This document shows positions 38,437-64,000 of a stretch of 64,000 nt of DNA, piece after piece. Each line of letters opens with the position of its first letter. Position 1 is the first letter of the stretch. This stretch comes from Pelecanus crispus (Eukaryota > Chordata > Aves > Pelecaniformes > Pelecanidae). The position numbers and the translations under genes were made by a program. The stretch spans positions 42,012,221 through 42,076,220 of the forward strand of contig NC_134643.1 of assembly GCF_030463565.1 (NCBI RefSeq), read 5' to 3'. Below the pieces are notes generated by a model, which was not told the origin of the DNA, searched no databases, and saw only the letters and a program-made list of their open reading frames with translations.

Positions 38437-38997
38437 TGTGGTTGACCCCAGCCAGCAGCCAAGCACCCACCCAGCCCCTCGCCCACTCCCCTCTCTCATG
38501 GGATGGGGAGAAAATAGAAGGAAGGCAAGAAGGCTCATGGATTGAGACAATGACAATTTATCAGGGAAGGCAAATGCTGTTCCCACAAGCAAGGTACAAA
38601 GAGGATTTCATTCACTACTGCCCATTGGCAGGCAGATGTCCAGGCACTTCCTGGAAGCAAGGATTCCACACAGGTTCCTTGGAAAGATAAACACCATGAC
38701 CATGAATGTCCCTGCTTTCTCCTCCTTTCCCTGAGCTTTTATTGCTGAGCAGAACGGCACATGGTATGGAATATCCCTCTGGTCGGTTTGGGTCAGCTGT
38801 CCTGGCTCTGTCTGCTCTCAACCTCTTTGCCCATCTCCAGGGGAAGAAGTGAGAAAGCTCCAACACTGTGCAGGCAGGGTTCAGCAACAGCCGAAATGCT
38901 GGTGTGTTATCAACACTGTTCTAGGCACATACCCAAAGCACAGCACCAGATGGGCTGCTATGAGGAAAGTTAACTCCATCCCAGCCTGACCCAGTTT
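38437..38997 (-). mobile_element. Solo LTR, diverged relative, antisense
   Basis: Read on the minus strand it starts near CTGGGTCAGGCTGGGATGG and ends GGCTGGGGTCAACCACA. It keeps blocks of the other two LTRs: GTTGATAACACACC, GCCAGGACAGCTGACCCAAA and GATATTCCATACCATGTG. The CRE position reads GTGCCGTTCTG, so the TGACGTCA site is absent. Edges are approximate; TGGTGTG occurs at both ends (38434-38440 and 38997-39003) and may be part of the duplication. Confidence 0.8.
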
Positions 38998-39614
38998 GGT
39001 GTGATGACTGCCATTCTTGATGGTGTCTGAGATCATGCTAGAAATAAATTAATCCTTCACATTGAAGATAACGCTTTTAAAGTGCCCATTTAGACACAAA
39101 AAAATATTTGTACTACATACAAGCAACTTACATTCAGCTGTTCTGTTGCTTGTCATAAGTCAATGAGATGCAACACCAGAAACTTTTCCAAAATGCTCTT
39201 GACGTATGAATTGGTCCAGATGCCCTTTAGGTTACATGGGTGCATGCCACCTTTGAGCATTGGTCTTTGAGAGCTTCCACACACTCCCCTGGTTTTACTT
39301 GTAAAGTAACTGATGCAGGAGACCAAGAAAGTCTTTAAAGTACAGGTATTTGGGTTCAGGGACTTGCTAATTCCTCAAGCAGCAAAATAGTACAACTATT
39401 GCTATCAAAAGTGGCACTACCAGTTCCTTGTTCTCTGCCCTGTGCCGCCACATCTTTTATGCTGGTATAATTAATTTGTGCAGTGTATGGCGAACCACAT
39501 AAGGAGGCTGATAAATTTCAGACTTAACCAGTTCTTTTAGCCAGATAAATCATACCACATGTTTTTTTCACCATGAGGTATATAGCTGAGTGTATACATA
39601 CAGCAAGTTTGTTA

Positions 39615-40700
39615 AAATCATAGATTTGCAATATTGGAAGGCACTTTTAAAAGCTCATGAATAATAAAGTAGCTACACTATCTCCTGTTGGAAGGCAGGT
39701 CTGTCTTCTGCCAGATGCTTGTCTAATCCGTTTGGAGGATACCTTTGTAGATCCTGCAGTCTGTTATGCAAGCACTTTTCAGGTGTTTGTAGACTTCCAG
39801 GGCAGACTGAATGGACACATGCAGCTGGCGATTTTCTGTAACTTCTGACTCCCTTCATATGAGCTCTGCCTTCTCTTGTAATTATGCAGCTGGTCATCTG
39901 TAAGTAGCCCTCCCCCTGCCAAGGTCTGTTTAAATTTTCTAACTGTTACAGCATCTCTGAGGTGGATATAGCCTGGGAATTTATGGGTGGTCTCTACACG
40001 GTCATTTAGACTATTATTAAATAGTTTAAGAGTGAGGGTAGGTACTTGTGGCTCTCCCACTCTCTCCACCCTTCCATTTAACAGTGAACCCACCCCTTTG
40101 TCCAATCTATTAGTTCATCTGGACTTGGTTTCCTTATCTGTCTTGTGAGAATGTTATGAGACACCATGCCATATGCTTCACTACCATCAAGATGAATGAC
40201 ATGTATTGTTTTGCCTTGGTCCACAGGACTGTCATAAGAGGAAATGAGATTTGCTTCACTCAATTTGTTCTCAGCAAATCCATCTTGACTGTTTAATCAT
40301 CCGTTATCTTCTAGGTCTTTACAAATAATTTCAGTACTTCTGTTTTCTCAAACAAATGAAATTAGACTGCTCCATAATTCTTCAGCCCTTCCTCTTCCCC
40401 AATATCTTCTTGAAAATGGACACAATTTTGGCCTTTTCCCAGTCTTTTGTCACTTGTCCATCCCCTGAGTTTTTAAAATAGTTATTGATGGCAGAGATTT
40501 AATGAGCTTACTCTGTAAGTGTGGCTTCTGTGCCAAGTCATTTGCTATGATCAGACTTAGCTGAAGTATTCTCCAACATTGTTTTATCAGGTTAAAAGCT
40601 AAGAGCTTACCTCTCTGCCCTTGCTATTAATTATGGTAGACCCTTGGTCACAGGTGATTCTTTTAGCAAAGAATGATGTTAAAAAAAAAAAAGCATTTAA
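39615..40700 (-). mobile_element. Old, decayed CR1-type LINE, antisense
   Basis: The minus-strand translation has LSEANLISSYDSPVDQGKTI, then VIHLDGSEAYGMVSHNIL, the decayed counterpart of CR1 LTNL...[18 protein letters not shown]. Farther upstream on that strand, a KRLGKGQNCVHFQ-like stretch corresponds to the DWKKANVVPIF region. The plus-strand ATCATAGATTTGCAATATTGGAAGG at 39618 onward is the inverse of a CR1 tail. There are many frame breaks. The 5' edge is uncertain. Confidence 0.6.
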
Positions 40701-43700
40701 TACTTGGATCATTTTAAGTTTTTTCTGTTTTGTCCTTCCCACATGTTTAGTAGTGGTCTAATACTTCAATTCTTCTGGCTGCTGGAAAAAAAAAAAAAAA
40801 TTGCTTTTGATGTCCTATACTAATTACTTGAAGTTGTTCCACAGCCTTTGTCTATGTGTTAATGTGTTATGCTGCCTGTATTTAGTAGCTTGGTCCCAGT
40901 TTTCATCTCCTGTAAGCTACTTCTTTGAATTGAAGGTAATGACAAACTAATGAGTTATACTACTAGTAAAAGAGTAACAGTGAAACAGTTTCCTGATGAA
41001 ACTTTTTTTCCTGAAGCAAGGAAAGAATTGTTTCTCTGCACTAGGTTTCCTCCAGTTGGATGTTGTAATAACTGAATTTACTGAAGTCCTCTTTTCTGAA
41101 ATTGTCAGTTTCTGCTTTCTTCTCTGACTCGTTTTTGGCTGAAGATTGTGAGTTCATTTTATGTTCCATTCTTCACACAGTCCACCTTCTGCATAATATT
41201 TTCAATCAGTTTCTCTTTGTTGGCTCAAATAAATCTACCATAGCCTCTCCTTTCATTGTTTTCTTCCAAATCCTGGATCAAAAATTATCATTTGGATTCC
41301 CAGATCTTCCTAGCCACTCTCTCATTTGGTAGATATCCTTTCCCAACAGCTGTTGGTTGATTATAATCCTCTTAGAACTTGGGATGATTGCAAAATGGCT
41401 GCTTGAAAACCTGTGCTTCCCCTATCTTCGTGACTTAACAATTAGGTCTATGTTCTCATCACAGATTTTTCAGCAGACCTATCTCATTCAGGGAAATGGA
41501 GTTTTGAGTTGGTGAGTGTGTCTTTGATAATCTGGGAACAGATTGTACATCTTTCTTTCCTTGTTCTAAGAAGCTCCTTTGGCTAGTCCACTTGTCAATT
41601 ATTTCACAAAGTCCTTGTTTTACCAAATAAATGATGATTTGGTTAGGTATCGAGACTTCTATTTTCTGCTTGTGTCAACATCTCTTGCATTAATAATAAG
41701 AGTATCCATTCTCTTCCTTGCCTTTTTGACCTTACATTGAGTAATGTTCTTCCCATTTTTAGATCCTCGTGAAGTCCACCTTTCTTCATGCTTTTTTTGA
41801 TACTTTTTCATAGCTTCATTTCTTTCCCCATTCTGCCACAATATGACTTCAAAGTTCTCCTTCCTGCTGTAGCATGCCTGTAGACAAAGCCTTGGTGATG
41901 ATCTGGGAGAGCCAGATTATTTCTTGGTGTGTACTGGCTACTCTGCACTGTGCATTTTATCCTTCTGTTAAAATCAAATGGAAGGTCTTAAGGTTGCTAG
42001 TAAATGTCATCAAACATTTACCATCAAAATGGTAAATGTTACAAATAGTTTTAAGAAATGGACAGTCAGTATCTCTAAAGAGGGAAAATTACTCAAACAT
42101 TGAAAACATCTCACAGATTTGCTTTGGATTTAGAGTTAAATTTCCACTTGAGAATTCTGCATTTTTTAAGCTTAAAAAGTGCATAGCTTAGGAGTTCAGA
42201 CAATGGTGATTCTGTTCTGTCATAGGAAGAGACTCATAGTGTGTAGACTAAAGAAGATCTTGGAATTTCTGATTATAGGCAATAAGATACGTTTTAGACA
42301 CAAAAGTAGGCTTATCTCTGTGTGCTAGACAGCTACCTTTATTTCTATCAACATTAACTCCATCTCCCAAAGTGAAATAAGATTGCTGTGCAGCACCCTG
42401 ACATATGTTCTAAAACAGATATTTTTGAATATCTGTTTCAATGAACTTCCAATTTTTTGGCCAGGGATTTTAAGTGTTCACTTGTGTTATGTATATGGCA
42501 CTGTGAACTATACTTGAACTCTAAAACAAAATCTGTAGTTTAGCAGTAATCCCAGAGCCATATACCAGCTCTGTTGTACTGTAGCTAGAGCAAAGAAGAA
42601 ATAAGCATTTTCAGCCCATAAATGTGTGTCCTTTAATCTGGCATTGATACGGGAAAGTCCACCTACAAAATACAAGTTACAAAAGAACAACTTCCTTGCC
42701 AGGGAGAAACAGTGTCTCTGTGGGATTCATGGGCAGGCAGCATGCTTACAATAGTTGAATTATTTGAGTCTTCCCTGCCTGTTATACAGTACTGGCCAAC
42801 ATAATGTACCTTTGTTTGTTTTGTATTCATGAGTCATCCTGAAGAGGCTATGAGAGACAGAAAACCTTTGCCATGCTCTAGTTATCGCAGAGAGCTGTGA
42901 TAGATAGCAGGGCTATACCTAAGGGTAGTAGGGTCACTGATTTGTGTGATGTCCCACCTCCAGAGCTAGCACCTAACAGTAGATAAAATTGTGCTCTGTC
43001 ATGCTGGTAGGAGAAAAGCCTGCTCAGTAGAGCTTGGTTTCATCGCTGGAGCATTGAGGGAGAATGCTAAGTGAACTCACTCTCATAAATTGTTCAGCTG
43101 CAGGAACTGTGGTTAGGTATCTCAGGCGTAGCAGGTAGGAATATAAAAGCCCAAAGACTCCAACTTGCTTTCCCATTATTAAAAATAATGAATAAACATG
43201 ACAGAGAATCTCTCTTGATAACTTAGGATATGAGACTGAACTATCACACGTAGACATGCTTTCCCCTAACTGGGAAAATGAAGTAAAACTTTGTGGGTTA
43301 GCGTAACGAAAACGATTGATTTACATTACAGGAGCAGGTAGAGGAACCAAATATTATTACAATCTTATTGTCGAGCAGAAGAAAGGATCCTTATTACAAT
43401 TTGCACATGGAAAACTTTGGAAAGGCAAGGCTAAAACAGTTTGCTTCAGGCCTCCCACAAGTTCTGATGCAGCTGTGAACCCACCCTGGTCCTGAACATT
43501 GAGGATGACCATGCATTTTAAGAAGGGGGTTGTCTGACTGACAATGGCCAGTTTAGACTGGAAGCTTTTGCTGGTTTTTGTTAGTTGTGATAAATGGTAA
43601 GATTCCACAATACTCCATGGGAGCTATGAAATGGTCTCAAAACTTCTGTTGTGCTTCTGTGTTGGTCTCTTTTTAAGAGTAAAACGAACTCCCTGATGAT

Positions 43701-43803
43701 GCAGATATGTAAATGCTAGTTATAAGATGCTGAGTCTAGCAAGGCGAAAGGCATTGAGGTTGTGAAGGGATATAGTCTGCAGCTGAGTTAGATGTGACAT
43801 GAA

Positions 43804-44342
43804 TGTCCTGGGTTCAGCTGGGTTAGAGTTAATTTTCTTCCTAGCAGCTGGTGTAGTGCTGTGTTTTGGATTTAGTAGGAGAAGAATGTTGATAACACAC
43901 TGATGTTTTAGTTGTTGCTAAGTATTGCTTATGCTAGTCAAGGACTTTTCAGCTTCCCATGCTCTGCCAGGTGCACAAGAAGCTGGGAGGGGGCACAGCC
44001 AGGACAGCTGACCCAAAGTGGCCAAAGAGCTATTCCATACCATATGACGTCATGCTCAGTACAGAAACTGGGGGGAGTTGGCTGGGGGGCAGCGATCCCT
44101 GCTCGGGAACTGTCTGGGTATCGGTCAGCGGGTGGTGAGCAATTGCATTGTGCATCACTTGCTTTGTTTATTATTATTATTATTAATATTTTACTTTATT
44201 TCATCTATTAAACTGTTCTTATCTCAACCCAGGAGTTTTCTCACTCTTGCTCTTCCGATTCTCTCCGCGATCCCACCAGGGCAGGGGGATTGAGCGAGTG
44301 GCTGCGAGGTGCTTCATTGCTGGCTGGGGTTAAACCACCACA
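43804..44342 (+). mobile_element. Solo LTR of an avian endogenous retrovirus, copy B
   Basis: The element runs from TGTCCTGGGTT to AAACCACCACA and is 539 bp long. ATGAA flanks it on both sides (43799-43803 and 44343-44347), a perfect 5-bp target duplication. TGACGTCA lies at 44045-44052. A (TTA)n expansion at 44168-44190 is absent from copy A. No internal viral sequence remains. It ends about 1.8 kb upstream of the TPH2 TATA box in the same orientation. Confidence 0.93.
44168..44190. repeat. (TTA)n microsatellite inside LTR copy B
   Basis: Six consecutive TTA-type units followed by ATATT, located where copy A has a pyrimidine-rich stretch. Confidence 0.8.
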
Positions 44343-45570
44343 ATGAAGCTTAGCACTATGAGCGATACCTCCTGCTACTTGCCTTGTGCAGCTCCCTGCT
44401 CAGTGTCTCAGCTTCAGTGGATCTGGCTTTAACTTCTTCCTCTCAATCTGTGTGATCTGTACATATACCAAGTAAAGGCCACGTGATGCCAGCCGCCGCA
44501 TTCAGCTAGGTTGCCCCTGTTTGTCAAGGGTAGAGGGCAAGTCACGGATGGTGCTTTTCAAGGGGAAATGGTGACTGCTTCCCCCACCTGGTGCATTGGA
44601 ACAGAGAAAACTCTGTGAGTACTTGAAGGAAGCTCACTGAAATAGTGCTCCCAATTCAGATGTGCTGTTCAGTCCTATACTCTATAAGGTAACCTATTTA
44701 TCCAAAGTAGGTCATGGAAAAGTTTTGGAAAATGGGAGAAGCAGAGAGGAAAATTATAGGGAGAGCAAGTGACAATGGTAGGTGACAAAATGAGTGTTTA
44801 ACCTTCAGAATTTTAGTGTAAGAGAAATTAAAAATCCTGAAACAATTTCACAAGTAGATTTGAGAGACTGAGACAGTACCTTAACACTACGGTCAAGTTA
44901 TTGTTTCAGCAGTTGCCTTCTGCTCACTTGAAACTTCTGAGCTAATAGTAGTCTGAAATTAAGTAGTAAACAAATTAATTTAAAAAAAATCAGAAGTCTA
45001 AACCTTTGCCCCAGAGACATGAGTATTTCAGAGACAAGTGAAGTTGTCATATACATATAAATACAAAAGACCTCCAGGATCTGTATGGGATTGTTTTACC
45101 TTCAGAGGTGATTAATTGCTTTATTGATGTTGCGGTTAGAAGAGAGTCTTACGATCGGAGTCTGGTCCTTACATGGCTCAGGCAGAAACTACAGCCATTG
45201 CTATCTCGATTAAAAAGCCTTCTCCAGTTAAGCATTCTCTTTTAGCGGAAGCGCTCTTTGCTTGTCACCAATCACCCTTCAATAGAGAAGGTACGTTAAG
45301 TCTTTCATTACAAGACATAATTCCTATCCCTTAATACATCTTCTCTAAACCAGCTTACGCTTTCCAAAGCAGTACTCTGTAAAAGGAGGAGAGATGACTT
45401 TCCACATCAACGAATTGCCCACATCAACACCTCAGCACAACTTGTCTGCGCAGAAACAGAGCCCCAAGTTCTCTTCGGCGTGCTGTCCCTGCTGGGCCCT
45501 GTCCCGGCACTGCTGGGCCGCTTCCTCCCCCCAGGGCCGGTTCCTCTCCCCAGGGCCGCCCAGAGCCGCA

Positions 45571-45694
45571 GGCCCTGGCCTGTAAGCCCTGGCCTGTAAG
45601 CCCTGGCCTGTAAGCCCTGGCCTGTAAGCCCTGGCCTGTAAGCCCTGGCCTGTAAGCCCTGGCCTGTAAGCCCTGGCCTGTAAGCCCTGGCCTG
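45571..45694. repeat. 14-bp tandem repeat upstream of TPH2
   Basis: Eight perfect copies of GGCCTGTAAGCCCT (45577-45688), flanked by partial units (GGCCCT before, GGCCTG after). Because 14 is not a multiple of three, the complement stays open in three frames. This produces long antisense open frames of GLQARAYRP type that are not genes. It lies about 460 bp upstream of the TATA box. Confidence 0.96.
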
Positions 45695-46144
45695 CCCTTC
45701 CGCCCACCCTGCCCGCGGCGGGGGCAGAGGGCAGGCCCCCTCGGCCTCCAAAGCGCTGTTTCCCGGGCAGGGCCGGGCCGGGCCGGGCGGCCGTCGGCGC
45801 AGGGCTGTGCCCCGAGGCGGGCAGCGGCGTGAGGGGAAGGCGAAGGCGTTGCCTTCCCGCGGGGGCGGGCGGGGGGAGCCGCCCCGCAGCGGGGGCACCG
45901 GGCTTGCGGGGTCGGCACAGCTCCCCCGGGGCGCCCGCAGCCCTCCCGGCCCGGGGAGGAGCGGGGGGGGGAGGGTCCTGCGACGAGGCTGGGCAGCGCC
46001 CGGAGGCGACGCCGCTGCCCGTCCCGTCCCGCCCCGGCGGTGCGCGGCGGCGGCTGAGGTAAGCGGGGGCCGTGGGCGTCCGTCTGCCGATGGCTCTCGT
46101 CACCCGGAGACGGGTCGCCCCTAATCGGGTTTCCATCAGTCTCG

Positions 46145-46223
46145 GCGGGGGCGTATAAAAGGAGCCGCTGCGGGGCGAGGCGGGCAGAGCGCGGCGCTGC
46201 CCCCCGCCCGCCCGCTCGCTCCC
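46145..46223 (+). promoter_or_regulatory. TPH2: TPH2 core promoter and 5' leader
   Basis: TATAAAA lies at 46154-46160 directly after a GGGGGCG box, so transcription should start near 46185. That gives a leader of about 40 nt before the ATG at 46224. A TAATCG homeodomain-like core lies at 46122-46127, but its meaning is unknown. Confidence 0.8.
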
Positions 46224-62964
<16,741 letters not shown>

Positions 62965-64000
62965 GTGGGATTCATATTTGGTTTGTCAATAAATACAGTT
63001 TCATGAAAACACTCTTTTCTGTTAGTACAAAATACAAAGCACATTGAATGAAAAGACTCCCAGCTTTGTCAGTGGACTTTGGTTTAGTCTGAAGTATTAT
63101 TCTGTTTTTGACATTCTCCATGGCTGAGAGTTTGTTGAGTCAAGACAGTTGTATATATGTATCTGCAAGTATGAAGCTGAGAGGAATTAAACAGCTGAAC
63201 ACCTATCATGAGACGTTATCTTGCACAGGCAGAAAAGTCCTTCAGCACAACAAAAAGAAAGAGCAGTTAGCTCTGCTCTTTTCATTGCCACAGGGTGGCT
63301 GTTCTGATAACCACAGTGGGCATCCCGCAAATATCCAGGCAGGTAAAAGAGGGAATAAAATGCCAAGACAACTGAATTTAAAGAGGAGAGCAGGTGTGGC
63401 ACATTGTTGTACAGCCTGATGACTATGTGGCTTTCCTGAGTGCCCAAGACCTCATGAAGCTAGTCATTATATTTGTATGTTGAAAAAACTCAGTGGGACT
63501 CCATAGGTAATCTGGTACTTCGGTTTCATGTTATTTTTTAAGGGGTCAGGATATTACATATTTAAGTTTGAAAATACCCTTCTTTTTAACCTGTAATGGA
63601 AATGTATCCCATACGGAAGGAGGAGTGGCAGACGTGAACCTGCAGTTTTTAACTCTAGAGGAAAAGCTGCCAAAGAGTTCAGTTAAGATTTTCTCTTCTC
63701 CTCAGGGGTCCTTTCAGATACATATACTTGTTCCTTAATCCTCCTGCTCAGGAGCTTCTGGAGGTCAGGAACTAAAATGTTATAAAGACAGCTGTTTAGA
63801 AAAAATGTTATGTGCTGTTAAGTATTATGAGAAAAAATAGCAATGTGTTTTGTCCCAAATGTGCATGGAAAATTTTTTAACTAAGAGAAATACAAAATTT
63901 GTAATGAAAGGCTTACTTTTCCCAGTCCCTGCTTCATCTGTAACTCGTTTGTGAAACACCTGCATTTACTAATAACTGACTCATCACTCTGAATTTGGTT
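62965..64000 (+). other. TPH2 intron 6 (runs off the window)
   Basis: The next TPH2 coding block, which should begin with an RSGFTVRP-like stretch, was not found here. The 1 kb is intron without recognised repeats. Confidence 0.8.

Larger units (their letters stand above)
34701..45570. other. Intergenic region TBC1D15-TPH2
   Basis: About 11 kb without a recognisable gene. It contains a palindrome cluster (36838-37044), an antisense LTR (about 38437-38997), an old antisense CR1 (about 39615-40700), two perfect hairpins (42013-42040 and 42413-42438), a sense solo LTR (43804-44342) and poly(A) runs near 40681 and 40785. The stretch 40700-43800 otherwise shows nothing I can name. Confidence 0.7.

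Noticed and set aside
40700-41860. Possible further extension of the antisense CR1 at 39.6-40.7 kb
   Set aside because: Beyond about 40.7 kb I could not match any CR1 protein motif on the minus strand, so I did not extend the element.
45991-46000. GGGCAGCGCC, similar to one half of a REST/NRSF site (the human TPH2 leader has a REST site)
   Set aside because: Only one half-site is visible and no partner TTCAGCACC lies at the proper distance; CpG islands yield such matches by chance.
45407-46136. Long overlapping antisense open frames (163 to 234 codons) before TPH2
   Set aside because: They arise from GC-rich, stop-poor sequence and the 14-bp repeat, which stays open in all three frames; no motif or conserved start.

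Overview
This window is vertebrate nuclear DNA, almost certainly from a bird. Genes are split by AT-rich introns with GT-AG junctions. The interspersed repeats are CR1 non-LTR retrotransposons of avian type, with tails ending in ATTCTATG repeats, and a family of about 530-bp solo LTRs with 5-bp target duplications. The LTR type suggests a neoavian rather than a galliform bird, but I cannot name the species.

Two protein-coding genes lie head to tail on the + strand, in the order known from human 12q21 (TBC1D15 then TPH2). Positions 8585-33544 carry TBC1D15, a Rab7-type GTPase-activating protein. Sixteen exons, taken to be exons 2-17, give 659 residues and a stop. The short first exon lies upstream of the window, so 1-8584 is read as intron 1. 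A 3' UTR with several poly(A) signals follows to about 34.7 kb.

Positions 34.7-45.6 kb are intergenic. They hold an antisense solo LTR (about 38.4-39.0 kb), an old antisense CR1 (about 39.6-40.7 kb), a sense solo LTR with a clean 5-bp duplication (43804-44342) and several perfect short inverted repeats. The densest cluster of these is at 36838-37044.

A CpG island at about 45.7-46.5 kb, preceded by eight copies of a 14-bp repeat, contains the TATA-box promoter of TPH2. TPH2 is the neuronal tryptophan hydroxylase, the rate-limiting enzyme of serotonin synthesis. Exons 1-6 (46224-62964, 269 residues plus one base) are present. The window ends in intron 6, before the exons that carry the iron ligands. 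Intron 3 is only 108 nt, uses a GC-AG pair, is a multiple of three and has no stop, so its retention would insert 36 residues between the regulatory and catalytic domains.

CR1 copies lie in TBC1D15 introns 1 and 5 and in TPH2 introns 2 and 5. Two of them share an unusual doubled 3' end. I found no rRNA or tRNA gene, CRISPR array, or prokaryotic feature. The two genes are independent in function: one acts in membrane traffic and mitophagy, the other in neurotransmitter synthesis. The most useful things to follow up are the in-frame mini-intron of TPH2, the palindrome cluster, the doubled CR1 tail and the CRE-bearing LTRs.
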